Shown piece by piece: positions 1-6,358 of a DNA stretch of 12,394 nt. How positions within the stretch are numbered: the first letter of the stretch is position 1; each line of letters begins with the position of its first letter. Made by a program: the position numbers and the translations under genes. Where the stretch lies: positions 1 through 12,394 of the forward strand of contig JAWODW010000100.1 of NCBI GenBank assembly GCA_046483065.1, given 5' to 3'. The DNA is from JAWVYT01 sp046483065. GTDB taxonomy: Bacteria; Gemmatimonadota; Gemmatimonadetes; Longimicrobiales; RSA9. Under the pieces are notes generated by a model. It made no database searches, was not told the DNA's origin, and worked only from the letters and a program-made list of their open reading frames with translations.

Positions 1-28
1 AGGCAAACGATTGCCACCTATTTCATGA
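1..28 (+). CDS. Possible C-terminal tail of a membrane fusion protein (partial)
   Basis: Reading from base 2, the frame gives GKRLPPIS and then a TGA at 26-28. That stop overlaps the ATG at 25-27 of the RND-like gene as ATGA. RND pumps are commonly encoded directly after their periplasmic adaptor (HlyD/AcrA type), so this may be the last eight residues of such an adaptor. Only the overlap geometry and the nature of the next gene support this; eight residues cannot identify a family. Confidence 0.3.
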
Positions 29-183
29 AAGTAATTGAACAAGCCATTAAGAACAGAACGCTGATCCTTGTTGTTACGGGGATCCTGATAGTTGCCGGGC
101 TCTACTCCTACATAACCATACCCAAGGAGTCTGCCCCCTCGATTGATATTCCACTGTTCATCATCAGCACCGTTTATCCGGGA
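25..183 (+). pseudogene. N-terminal fragment of an RND-family efflux transporter, broken at about base 181
   Basis: The first ~52 residues match the start of hydrophobe/heavy-metal RND pumps (AcrB/CzcA superfamily): a short cytoplasmic N-terminus, a first transmembrane helix (about residues 12-30) and then IPKESAPSIDIP, followed by the beta strand IISTVYPG. In intact RND proteins YPG is followed by a segment like (A/M)SPEDVE. Here that is missing, and the frame runs into arginine-rich sequence until a stop at 364-366. A full pump has over 1000 residues, so nearly all of it is absent. The first 180 bases are about 46% GC, while the next 60 are about 73%. The break therefore looks like a junction between two DNAs (rearrangement, decayed insertion or assembly chimera), not a simple frameshift. 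The family call is firm; the cause of the break is unknown. Confidence 0.7.
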
Positions 184-322
184 CGGCGCCAGCGGTGGCG
201 TGGCCCCCAACTACCGCGAGCCGTTCTTCGCCGACGGCAACGACACCAACATCGTGGAGTGCGTGGGCGACGTGTTACTAACGGGCGCGGGCGGGCGTCC
301 GGCCGACGCCCGATTCGCCTGA
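182..322 (+). pseudogene. C-terminal fragment of an unrecognised GC-rich protein
   Basis: Immediately after the composition break, the frame starting at base 182 is open for 46 codons and ends in TGA at 320-322. It reads like real protein (key stretch VAPNYREPFFADGNDTN, then IVECVGDVLLTGAGG), with mixed acidic and aromatic residues instead of the arginine/proline-rich sequence of shadow frames. It has no start codon of its own at the junction and is not in frame with the RND fragment. The simplest reading is that it is the 3' end of a gene whose 5' part was lost or lies elsewhere. I do not recognise the family. It may also be a chance open frame. Confidence 0.4.
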
Positions 323-434
323 CAGACGATGGATCGAACGTCATGCCACGGCGGTGTAGTTGGTAGGATGGGTTCTTGCGTCGGTAGGGAGCCGCCGGGG
401 ACGAGCAAACCGAATCAGCAGTCGAGGAGGACGG

Positions 435-2975
435 ATGAAGTTCGCAATACGGATCGCAGCGATCGCGGTCATGGCAGGATTGGGAGGGCTGGCGTGTGAC
501 CAGGCCACGGACGTGACCGACGACGTACCGGACGGCGAGAACACCGCGCCGACCGCCGTCGTGGGGTCGGACCGTCAGGTGGATGTCGGGTCCACGGTTA
601 CGCTGGACGGTAGCGAATCCTCGGACCCGGACGGCGACCCACTCACCTACTCGTGGCAGCTGGCCAGCGTGCCGGCGGGGAGCAACGCGTCGGTGAACGA
701 CCCGTCCAGCGCATCGACCACGTTCGTCCCGGACTCGACCGGCGACTACACGGCCGTGCTCGAGGTCTCGGACGGCACTGAAACCGACGCGGACACCGTG
801 GTGATCACGGCGCAGCTGAACACAGACCTGAGCGGCACGATCTCGCAGGACACCACACTCGAGGACGTGGGGCAGGACTACCACGTGGCGGGCGAACTTT
901 CCGTGGATGCAGCCCTCGTGGTTGAGCCGGGCGTGACGATCCGGTTCGCGAGCGACGCCAGTCTGGTGACGAGCACGAGCGGGTCCATCAACGCGGTGGG
1001 CACGGCCAGTGACACTATCGTGTTCACGGGCACCACCGAGGAGGCAGGACACTGGCGCGGGCTCGGCTTCCGCTCGAATGACGGGGCCAACGAGCTCACC
1101 CATGTGGAGATCGCCTATGGTGGCGGTGCCTCGCTGTACTCCATCGACGGGGACGGCAACGTGGGCGTGGAGAACGGCGCCCAGGTGAAGATCAGCAACG
1201 CGTACATCCACCACAGTGGTGCGGCGGGCGTGTACGCTGAGTCGGACGCGAGCCTGCCGGAGTTCGCGAGCAACACGATCTCCGAGAACACGGCGGCGCC
1301 GGTGGTGCTCCCGTTCCGTCTGATGGGCGCCGTGGACACCACGTCCACGTACGCCAACAACACTGAGGCCTACATCGACGTCTACAGCGCCTCGGTGGAT
1401 AGCGACATGAGCGTCGACGCCCTGGACGTGCCGTACCGGGTGGACGGGAACAGCGATGTGAACGCGGCCATGAGCGTGGCGCCGGGCGCAGCGTTCGAGT
1501 TCCGCTCGGACGCCGGGTTCTATGTGGACACCGACGGCTCCCTGGCGGCCGTGGGTGAGGCGGAATCCCCGATCACGTTCGTGGGCACGCAGGATCAGCC
1601 CGGGTACTGGAAGGGAATCGGGTTCCGGTCCAACGACGGGCTGAACGAGCTCACCTACGTGGAGGTGGCCCACGGTGGGACCAGCTCCCAGTTCTCCATT
1701 GACGTAACGGGCAACGTGGCCGTGGAGAACGGCGCGCGGGTGAAGGTCACGAACTCGACGTTCCGGGACGGGAGCCATTACGGACTGGCTACGGAGAGCG
1801 ACGCCGACCTCCCGGACTTCTCGACCAACAGCTTCGCCGATAACGCCGAGGGGCAGGTCCTGATCCCCCTTCGGCTGGCAGGTCAGATGGATGGGGCCTC
1901 CAGCTACTCGACGGGGTCGAGTGCTTTCGTCGATGTCTACAGCAGCTCGGTGGGCAGTGATGTGTCGATCGCTGCGCTGGATGTCCGGTACAGGATCGCC
2001 GGCAACTCGGACGTCTCGGGCGCCATGACGATCGAGCCCGGAGCGGTCCTCGAGTTCGAATCGGACGCCGGCATGTACGCCGATACGGAGGGCTCTATCT
2101 CCGCCGTAGGGACGGAGACCGACACCATCGTGATCACCAGTGTGCAGGAGACGGCGGGCTACTGGCGCGGGATCGGGTTCCGGTCCAACGACGGGGCGAA
2201 CGAGCTGAAGTACGTGTCCATCGGGTACGGCGGCAGCAACTCGCAGTGGTCGATCGAGCATACCGGGAACGTGGGGATCGAAAACGACGCCCGCGTGAGC
2301 ATCACGAACTCGCTGATCCACAACAGCGGCGAATACGGCGTGGCGTCGGAGGGCTCCGGCATCCTGACGGGCTTCGCGTCGAACCGCTTCGAGGGGAACA
2401 GCACGGCCTCGGTCTACCTCCCCATGGCCATGGCCGGCATGCTGGACAGCGGCTCGGAGTTCGCGCCGGACCAGAGCGGCTACGTGGCCATCTACGCCAC
2501 CAGCGTGGACTCGGACATGACGTTCGCGAAGCTGGACGTGCCGTACCGCGTGAGCGGCAACTCGGCGTTCAACGCCGCGGTGAGCGCGGAGCCGGGCGCT
2601 GTCTTCGAGTTCACGAGCGACGCCGGGTTCTACGCGAACACCGACGGCTCGTTCAACGCGGTGGGCACCGCTACCGACACGATCCGGTTCACCGGCGTGC
2701 AGGGCGTGCAGGGCGCGTGGAAGGGGCTCGGGTTCCGGTCCAACAACCCGGCCAACGTGCTCACGTACGTGGAGGTGGCGCACGGCGGCAGCAGCTCGCA
2801 GTGGTCGATCGGCGATGCGGCCAACGTGGGGATCGAGGCCAACGCCCGCCTCACGGTCTCGGACGCCTTCATCCACGAGAGCGCGGGGTGGGGGATCTGG
2901 GCCGGCACCGACGCGACTGTCAGCGTTACGGGCGTGGACTATGCCAACAACGCGTCGGGCGACCAGAACTTCTGA
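435..2975 (+). CDS. PKD-domain lipoprotein with tandem 185-residue beta-helix repeats
   Basis: This is a predicted exported, lipid-anchored surface or periplasmic protein of 846 residues; its biological role is unknown. The start at 435 is preceded by GAGGAGG (424-430) and gives a signal peptide ending in the lipobox GLAC with Cys21 as the lipidated residue. An upstream start at 360 would bury this signal. Residues ~36-127 form a PKD-like beta-sandwich (TLDGSESSDPDGDPLTYSW). From residue 149 the chain is a tandem repeat of 185 residues: units 149-333, 334-518, 519-703 and a shortened unit 704-846. Each unit carries (Y/A)W(R/K)G(I/L)GFRSN, then YVE(I/V)A(Y/H)GG and later DVPYRV(D/S)GNS. Short glycine- and asparagine-rich strands of this kind are typical of right-handed parallel beta-helices. 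No C-terminal sorting domain is visible. A hairpin terminator follows. The architecture is confident; the ligand (glycan, for example) is not known. Confidence 0.85.
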   Translation: MKFAIRIAAIAVMAGLGGLACDQATDVTDDVPDGENTAPTAVVGSDRQVDVGSTVTLDGSESSDPDGDPLTYSWQLASVPAGSNASVNDPSSASTTFVPDSTGDYTAVLEVSDGTETDADTVVITAQLNTDLSGTISQDTTLEDVGQDYHVAGELSVDAALVVEPGVTIRFASDASLVTSTSGSINAVGTASDTIVFTGTTEEAGHWRGLGFRSNDGANELTHVEIAYGGGASLYSIDGDGNVGVENGAQVKISNAYIHHSGAAGVYAESDASLPEFASNTISENTAAPVVLPFRLMGAVDTTSTYANNTEAYIDVYSASVDSDMSVDALDVPYRVDGNSDVNAAMSVAPGAAFEFRSDAGFYVDTDGSLAAVGEAESPITFVGTQDQPGYWKGIGFRSNDGLNELTYVEVAHGGTSSQFSIDVTGNVAVENGARVKVTNSTFRDGSHYGLATESDADLPDFSTNSFADNAEGQVLIPLRLAGQMDGASSYSTGSSAFVDVYSSSVGSDVSIAALDVRYRIAGNSDVSGAMTIEPGAVLEFESDAGMYADTEGSISAVGTETDTIVITSVQETAGYWRGIGFRSNDGANELKYVSIGYGGSNSQWSIEHTGNVGIENDARVSITNSLIHNSGEYGVASEGSGILTGFASNRFEGNSTASVYLPMAMAGMLDSGSEFAPDQSGYVAIYATSVDSDMTFAKLDVPYRVSGNSAFNAAVSAEPGAVFEFTSDAGFYANTDGSFNAVGTATDTIRFTGVQGVQGAWKGLGFRSNNPANVLTYVEVAHGGSSSQWSIGDAANVGIEANARLTVSDAFIHESAGWGIWAGTDATVSVTGVDYANNASGDQNF
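879..2972 (+). repeat. In-frame tandem repeat, period exactly 555 bp, 3.8 copies
   Basis: Units begin at 879, 1434, 1989 and 2544, each at the Tyr codon of Y(H/R)(V/I). The (Y/H/A)W(R/K)G motif falls at 1050, 1605, 2160 and 2715. Both landmarks therefore repeat at exactly 555 bp (185 codons) with no net insertion or deletion. The fourth unit stops after 429 bp. Units 2-4 resemble each other more than unit 1, and the DNA word TTCCGGTCCAAC is shared by units 2, 3 and 4. Confidence 0.9.
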
Positions 2976-2999
2976 CCGGTAGAGGCAGTCCAGAACAAC

Positions 3000-3035
3000 G
3001 AGAGCGCCGGACGGGTCACCCCGTCCGGCGCTCTC
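3000..3035 (+). terminator. Hairpin terminator of the beta-helix lipoprotein gene
   Basis: A perfect 16-bp stem (3000-3015 with 3020-3035; arm begins GAGAGCGCCGG) closes a 4-base TCAC loop, 24 bases after the lipoprotein stop. A second, GC-only hairpin follows at 3041-3059 (CCGGGGG pairing with CCCCCGG). No run of T follows either stem, so termination would rely on stem strength or assisting factors. Confidence 0.75.
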
Positions 3036-3068
3036 TGCGTCCGGGGGGAGCCCCCCCGGCGGGCCGGG

Positions 3069-3097
3069 TTCCCATGAAAACAGCTTTGGCATAGGTT
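3069..3097 (+). promoter_or_regulatory. Weak candidate promoter for the 92-residue gene
   Basis: TTCCCA (3069-3074), a 17-base spacer and TAGGTT (3092-3097) sit in an AT-rich patch 54 bases before the ATG at 3151, just after a terminator. The -35 matches the sigma-70 consensus in 4 of 6 bases and the -10 in 3 of 6. Position and local AT-richness are the main support. Confidence 0.3.
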
Positions 3098-3150
3098 GGG
3101 GGTGCCCGGTAAGCCTACGGACTACGGACGAACCAACGGAACGAGAGACG

Positions 3151-3429
3151 ATGGCGAGGACATACAAGGGCAACGACCTGGAATGGCACGTGATCCTGTC
3201 GGAACGGGAGTCGCGGGATGGGATGATCCCTGTGGTCTTCCACTGCACGAGCAACACGTCGTGGGGCTGGCGGGTGGTGGAGGTCCCCGAAGAGGCGTAC
3301 GCGGGGAAGACGGCCGACGACCTGTCGGACGACGAGCTGGACGACCTCTTCGCGCAGGCCCAGCCCTTCGGCGCGCCCCGCGACCCGAAGGCCCAGGAAG
3401 GGGCCATCGGCCACACGCCGACGCGGTAG
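3151..3429 (+). CDS. Small protein of unknown function, 92 residues
   Basis: I do not recognise this protein. It begins MARTYKGNDLEWHVILSE and has an N-terminal half rich in aromatic and beta-type residues (VVFHCTSNTSWGWRVVEVP). An acidic helix follows (DDLSDDELDDLFAQAQ, about residues 56-71), then a polar tail. There is no signal peptide or membrane segment, so it is probably cytosolic. Upstream, GAACGAGAGACG gives only a weak purine-rich ribosome site. The ATG is chosen because the frame upstream does not extend with protein-like sequence. It is preceded by the lipoprotein terminator, so it should have its own promoter. Its end lies 13 bases from the end of the convergent phosphoribosyltransferase gene. 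The well-formed acidic helix and clean boundaries suggest a real gene. Confidence 0.65.
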   Translation: MARTYKGNDLEWHVILSERESRDGMIPVVFHCTSNTSWGWRVVEVPEEAYAGKTADDLSDDELDDLFAQAQPFGAPRDPKAQEGAIGHTPTR

Positions 3430-3442
3430 CCGCCCGCGTGGT

Positions 3443-3997
3443 CTACAGGAGGTGCTCGTAGCGCGGGTTCGTCACCAGCTCGTCCTCCTCGCCCAGCACC
3501 TGCCGGTCCCACGGGAAGATCACGGTGGAGTCGGTCTCGACGGCGAAGAAGTCTGGCTTGTACTGGCCGGACTTCACGAAGCTGGTGGCCGTGCGCACAT
3601 GGGCCGGGTTCTCCGCCCGCACCGCCGCCAGCGCCATCCGCAGCGTCTCGCCCGTGGTGCAGATCTCGTCCACGATGAGGACGCGCTTGCCCCGGACCTC
3701 CCGGGGCGCGGACGAGAGCAGCTGGGGCCGGTCCTGGACCTCCTCGAACCCGCTCCGGCGGCTGATCTTCAGCGAGAAGAAGTCGAGGCGTAGGATGGAG
3801 GCGATGACCGCGCCCGGGATCACGCCGGCCTTGGCGATGCCCACCACCAGCTCGGGCTCGTAGCTGCGGGCCACGTTGACGGCCAGCGCGCGGCAGAGCT
3901 CGCCGAACACTTCCCAGGAGAGCTCGAGCACGCCCATGCCTTCGAGGGATGCGCCGGGGGCGTCAACGGCGTAGCGAGGGAGGTCTTCGGCGGCCAT
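3443..3997 (-). CDS. Purine phosphoribosyltransferase (hypoxanthine/xanthine-guanine type)
   Basis: This is a predicted cytosolic salvage enzyme that joins a purine base to PRPP, giving the nucleotide and pyrophosphate. In the 184-residue form, VVGIAKAGVIPG (51-62) matches the pyrophosphate loop, and VLIVDEICTTGETL (106-119) is the PRPP-binding signature with its acidic pair and TTGET phosphate loop. Near the C-terminus, KPDFFAVETDSTVIFPWDR (147-165) resembles the base-binding end of the HPRT-like family COG2236. The length fits the type I PRT fold. I chose the ATG at 3995-3997; a TTG at 4028-4030 would add 11 residues but has no ribosome site. The gene is divergent from the gene at 4099 and convergent with the one at 3151. 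The exact base preference (hypoxanthine, guanine or xanthine) cannot be read from sequence. Confidence 0.85.
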   Translation of the reverse strand: MAAEDLPRYAVDAPGASLEGMGVLELSWEVFGELCRALAVNVARSYEPELVVGIAKAGVIPGAVIASILRLDFFSLKISRRSGFEEVQDRPQLLSSAPREVRGKRVLIVDEICTTGETLRMALAAVRAENPAHVRTATSFVKSGQYKPDFFAVETDSTVIFPWDRQVLGEEDELVTNPRYEHLL

Positions 3998-4058
3998 GAC
4001 CACGTCCGTGTTCGGGGAAACGGTCCACAAAGGTAGCCGGAGGCGTGCCGTGATGGAA

Positions 4059-4086
4059 GCGGGTTGACCCGCCCCGCAGAAGCGGG
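4059..4086. promoter_or_regulatory. Back-to-back mirrored hairpins in a divergent spacer; possible operator
   Basis: GCGGG-TTGA-CCCGC (4059-4072) is followed without a gap by CCCGC-AGAA-GCGGG (4073-4086). Each half is a 5-bp inverted repeat with a 4-base loop, and the two halves mirror each other. The element lies between the divergent phosphoribosyltransferase and 4099 genes and covers the candidate -35 TTGACC (4064-4069). It could be a repressor site or an RNA fold. Function is inferred from position only. Confidence 0.35.
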
Positions 4087-4092
4087 CATCGT
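4064..4092 (+). promoter_or_regulatory. Candidate promoter for the 150-residue gene, possibly leaderless
   Basis: TTGACC (4064-4069) matches the -35 consensus in 5 of 6 bases. A 17-base spacer leads to CATCGT (4087-4092), which matches the -10 in only 3 of 6. The ATG at 4099 falls at the expected +1, and no ribosome binding site precedes it. The weak -10 keeps confidence low. Confidence 0.3.
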
Positions 4093-4098
4093 GGGGCC

Positions 4099-4551
4099 AT
4101 GACCGACCTCAAGACACGGGCGGATGCCCGGCTGGGTGCCGCGCTCCAGGATGCCGATCAGCAGGACCCACGCCCCCTGTACCGTCCGGCGCTCAAGTAC
4201 CTCCGCGCCCGGAAGCCGGACGCGTTCAGCGACGCGCTCCGTTATTTCGAGGACGAGCTGCTGCCCGCCGTGGCCGGCGAGGCGGACCCGCTGGAGGCGT
4301 GGCTGGACTACGGCCGGCGGCTGGCCCGGGCGCTCGGTGACGGTCGGCTGCTGGAGCTGGATTCGACGGGCCGGGCCCGCCCGGTGGAAGACCCGGCCAC
4401 CGCCCGGGGGCTGGTACTCCACATCCCCGACGACGCCGGTGCGCCGGCCCTGACGCTCCGGTACCCGACGGATCCCTCGCCGGCGCAGCGGGCGGCGCTC
4501 GAGCTGCTCGTGGAAGGCCGCCAGACGGCGTCGGCGTACGCCGGAGGCTGA
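4099..4551 (+). CDS. Protein of unknown function, 150 residues
   Basis: I do not recognise this protein. The N-terminal half is mainly helical and charged (RPALKYLRARKPDAFSDAL, then RYFEDELLPAV and LEAWLDYGRRLARALGDG, residues ~28-81). The C-terminal half looks beta-rich (ARGLVLHIPDDAGAPALTLR, ~101-120) and ends in a short helix (PAQRAALELLVEGRQTASAY). No signal peptide, membrane helix or catalytic motif is visible. The balanced helical composition and heavy GC third positions support it as coding, and no competing frame is better. It has no ribosome binding site, so its mRNA may be leaderless. It diverges from the phosphoribosyltransferase gene and is convergent with rho, so it is probably a single-gene transcript. 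Confidence 0.65.
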   Translation: MTDLKTRADARLGAALQDADQQDPRPLYRPALKYLRARKPDAFSDALRYFEDELLPAVAGEADPLEAWLDYGRRLARALGDGRLLELDSTGRARPVEDPATARGLVLHIPDDAGAPALTLRYPTDPSPAQRAALELLVEGRQTASAYAGG

Positions 4552-4640
4552 GAGCTGAGATCCAAGGCGCTTCTCCGAAGTCGTTGATGCGTTTGACTGA
4601 CACGTGCCAGCGGTTTCGCAGCTTTCGGCACGCAGCGCCG

Positions 4641-4712
4641 CGAGGACGGAGAGGTACGAAGCTGAGGTACAGGTACAGGCCGAGGTCGAAGGAGAAAATG
4701 AAGGAGAAGGGG
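4641..4712 (+). repeat. Degenerate purine-rich short repeat tract
   Basis: AGGTAC occurs at 4652-4657, 4665-4670 and 4671-4676, followed by AGGCC-GAGGTC-GAAGGAGAAA-type sequence. On the plus strand the tract has about 32 G and 9 C in 72 bases. On the minus strand, downstream of rho, it is therefore C-rich and G-poor, as Rho loading sites are. This is a local composition feature with no proven role. Confidence 0.45.
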
Positions 4713-4833
4713 TCCGGTTCCGCCTCGAGCCCAGCTCCCCACCCACCCCCAGTCCCCCCATCGGGGATGAGCGACGGAGCCCGACGAATGCCACCGCGAA
4801 GTCAGCTCCACCCGGACGATCCCCCCATCGCGA

Positions 4834-4859
4834 AGGGCCCGTCGTTCGCGGCGGGCCCT
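4834..4859 (+). terminator. Hairpin terminator, probably for the 4099 gene
   Basis: An 11-bp stem (AGGGCCCGTCG at 4834-4844 with CGGCGGGCCCT at 4849-4859) closes a TTCG loop. The one non-Watson-Crick position is a U-G wobble in plus-strand RNA but an A-C mismatch in minus-strand RNA, so the hairpin suits rightward transcripts better. No T run follows. Confidence 0.5.
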
Positions 4860-4887
4860 CACAGTGGGTTGGAGTCCGCCCGAACAT

Positions 4888-4915
4888 AGGGCCGGCGAGG
4901 GATCCCCCCGGCCCT
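4888..4915 (-). terminator. Hairpin terminator after rho
   Basis: AGGGCCGG (4888-4895) pairs perfectly with CCGGCCCT (4908-4915), 7 bases beyond the rho stop. The 12-base loop can pair further (GGG with CCC). Closeness to the rho end favours a role as the rho terminator. No clear T run follows on the minus strand. Confidence 0.5.
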
Positions 4916-4922
4916 TCGCCCC

Positions 4923-6176
4923 TCAGCCGCCCTTGGCCATGCTGTCGAGGAACTCCCGGTTGTTCTCCGTCCGCCGCATCCGCTCGAGGAGGAACTCGAG
5001 GGCCTCGGCCGGGGGCATGTCGGAGAGGAAGTTCCGGAGCAGGTAGACCCGGTTGAGCTCCTCGTCGGAGAGGAGGAGCTCCTCCTTCCGGGTACTGGAC
5101 CGGTTGATGTCGATGGCCGGGAAGATCCGCTTGTCGGCGATGTGCCGGTCGAGGTTCACTTCCATGTTGCCGGTGCCCTTGAATTCCTCGAAGATCACCT
5201 CGTCCATCCGGGATCCGGTATCGATGAGGGCGGTGGCGATGATGGTGAGCGACCCGCCGCCGTCGATGTTGCGGGCGGAGCCGAAGAACCGCTTCGGCTT
5301 GTGGAGCGCGTTGGCGTCCACACCACCCGACAGGATCTTCCCCGAGTGGGGTACGGTGACGTTGTAGGCCCGGGCGAGGCGGGTGATGGAGTCCAGGAGG
5401 ATGACCACGTCACGGCCGGCCTCCACGAGCCGCTTGGCCTTCTCCAGCACCATCTCCGCCACCTGGGTGTGCCGGTCCGCCGGCTCGTCGAAGGTGGACG
5501 AGATGATCTCGGCCTGGACGTGCTCCTCCATGTCGGTGACCTCCTCGGGTCGCTCGTCGATGAGGAGCACGATGAGGTGGACCTTCGGCTGGTTCTCCAG
5601 GATGGCATTGGCCGTCTTCTGGAGGAGGATGGTCTTCCCGGCCTTGGGTGGGGAGACGATGAGTCCCCGCTGCCCCTTCCCGATGGGGGTGATCAGGTCC
5701 ATGAGGCGCATGGAGAGATCGCCGTCCTCGGTCTCCAGCTCCAGGCGGCCTTCGGGGTACCGGGGTCGGAGGTTGTCGAAGGCGATCCGGTGCTTGGCCT
5801 CCTCCGGGTCGGCGCCGTTGACCTCCTCCACTTTCAGGAGCGCCAGGTAGCGCTCGCCCTCCTTCGGTGGCCGGACCTGGCCCAGGACCGTGTCGCCGGT
5901 GCGGAGGTCGAACCGCTTGATCTGCGAGGGCGAGACGTAGATGTCGTCGGGTCCGTACAGGTAGTTCCAGTCCTGGGACCGGAGGAACCCGTACCCTTCC
6001 GGGAGGACCTCGAGGACGCCTTCGCCGCGCAGCACTACATCGCTGTCGAGGAGGTTCTGTTCTATGCGAAAGATCAGATCCTGCTTGCGCAGGCCTGAAT
6101 AGTTCGAGATCTGGAGCTCCTCCGCCATGTCGTGGAGCTCAGCGATCGTCTTGCCCTTCAATTCTGCGATATCCAC
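4923..6176 (-). CDS. rho: Transcription termination factor Rho
   Basis: Rho is the hexameric RNA-dependent ATPase/helicase that ends many transcripts. The protein has 417 residues, close to the 419 of E. coli Rho, and looks complete. The N-terminal helical domain (MDIAELKGKTIAELHDMAEE onward) is followed by the cold-shock-like RNA-binding domain (GYGFLRS at 61-67, DDIYVSPSQIKRFDLRTGD at 77-95). The ATPase core carries Walker A SPPKAGKT (175-182), Walker B DVVILLDSITR (256-266), the secondary RNA-site loop around GGVDANALHKPKRFFG (284-299), and GTGNMEVNL and FPAIDINRSSTRKEELLL near the end. It lacks the large N-terminal insertion seen in some GC-rich lineages. The start is GTG (6174-6176), with GGAGA five bases upstream (6182-6186). 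The leader is long and C-rich, suggesting autoregulation. It is divergent from the 6528 gene. Confidence 0.98.
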   Translation of the reverse strand: MDIAELKGKTIAELHDMAEELQISNYSGLRKQDLIFRIEQNLLDSDVVLRGEGVLEVLPEGYGFLRSQDWNYLYGPDDIYVSPSQIKRFDLRTGDTVLGQVRPPKEGERYLALLKVEEVNGADPEEAKHRIAFDNLRPRYPEGRLELETEDGDLSMRLMDLITPIGKGQRGLIVSPPKAGKTILLQKTANAILENQPKVHLIVLLIDERPEEVTDMEEHVQAEIISSTFDEPADRHTQVAEMVLEKAKRLVEAGRDVVILLDSITRLARAYNVTVPHSGKILSGGVDANALHKPKRFFGSARNIDGGGSLTIIATALIDTGSRMDEVIFEEFKGTGNMEVNLDRHIADKRIFPAIDINRSSTRKEELLLSDEELNRVYLLRNFLSDMPPAEALEFLLERMRRTENNREFLDSMAKGG

Positions 6177-6352
6177 GTGAGTCTCCGTACGTGCGACCCG
6201 TGTCGAGAGACGTTCAACGATCCGGGAAAGGGGACCGACGAACGGGTCGGAAGGTCGAAGAAAAGTCCTGAATTGCTTGCGGGATTCAGTTCGACCGGTG
6301 GTAACCGCCCGTTATTGCCGCCAGGTGGTAGGTTGTGTGGTCGAGGGTGAAT
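6177..6352 (-). promoter_or_regulatory. Long C-rich rho leader with likely Rho-loading (rut) character
   Basis: Between the predicted start of transcription and the rho GTG lie about 175 untranslated bases. Read on the minus strand, bases 6350 to 6321 contain about 15 C and 3 G in 30, and 6270 to 6221 about 20 C and 10 G in 50, with many pyrimidine-C steps. C-rich, G-poor, unstructured RNA is where Rho loads. E. coli rho is autogenously attenuated in its leader, so the same control is plausible here. No leader peptide with an ATG is visible. Confidence 0.45.
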
Positions 6353-6358
6353 GAAAAC

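Larger units (their letters stand above)
4552..4922. other. Spacer between convergent genes
   Basis: This 371-base gap separates the 4099 gene from rho and holds no convincing gene. It starts with two units (AGAGCTG, AGATCCA; 4551-4564) like those of the heptamer array after mlaD. It then has a purine-rich tract (4641-4712), a C-rich stretch and two hairpins. Open frames across it on both strands are proline/arginine-rich and have no ribosome sites. Confidence 0.6.

Noticed and set aside
25..366. Simple single-base frameshift in the RND gene
   Set aside because: None of the three frames after base 181 resumes RND-like sequence, and base composition changes at the same point, so a point frameshift does not explain it.
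360..434. Upstream extension of the lipoprotein start to base 360
   Set aside because: It would place 25 charged residues before the signal peptide. ATG 435 has a strong GAGGAGG site and gives a proper lipobox.
174..3512. A 1112-codon open frame on the minus strand across the lipoprotein gene
   Set aside because: It is the antisense shadow of the repeat gene. Codon bias keeps stops out of the opposite frame, and the 555-bp repeat copies that openness. The product is Arg/His/Val-rich with no domains, has no ribosome site and crosses the terminator and another gene.
3820..4887. A 355-codon minus-strand frame across the 4099 gene and the spacer
   Set aside because: It merges the spacer with a shifted frame of the phosphoribosyltransferase. 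The residues are not protein-like and no ribosome site precedes it.
5142..6098. A 318-codon plus-strand frame opposite rho
   Set aside because: It is the antisense of a highly conserved essential gene, and its Val/Asp/Gly-rich product is typical of a shadow.
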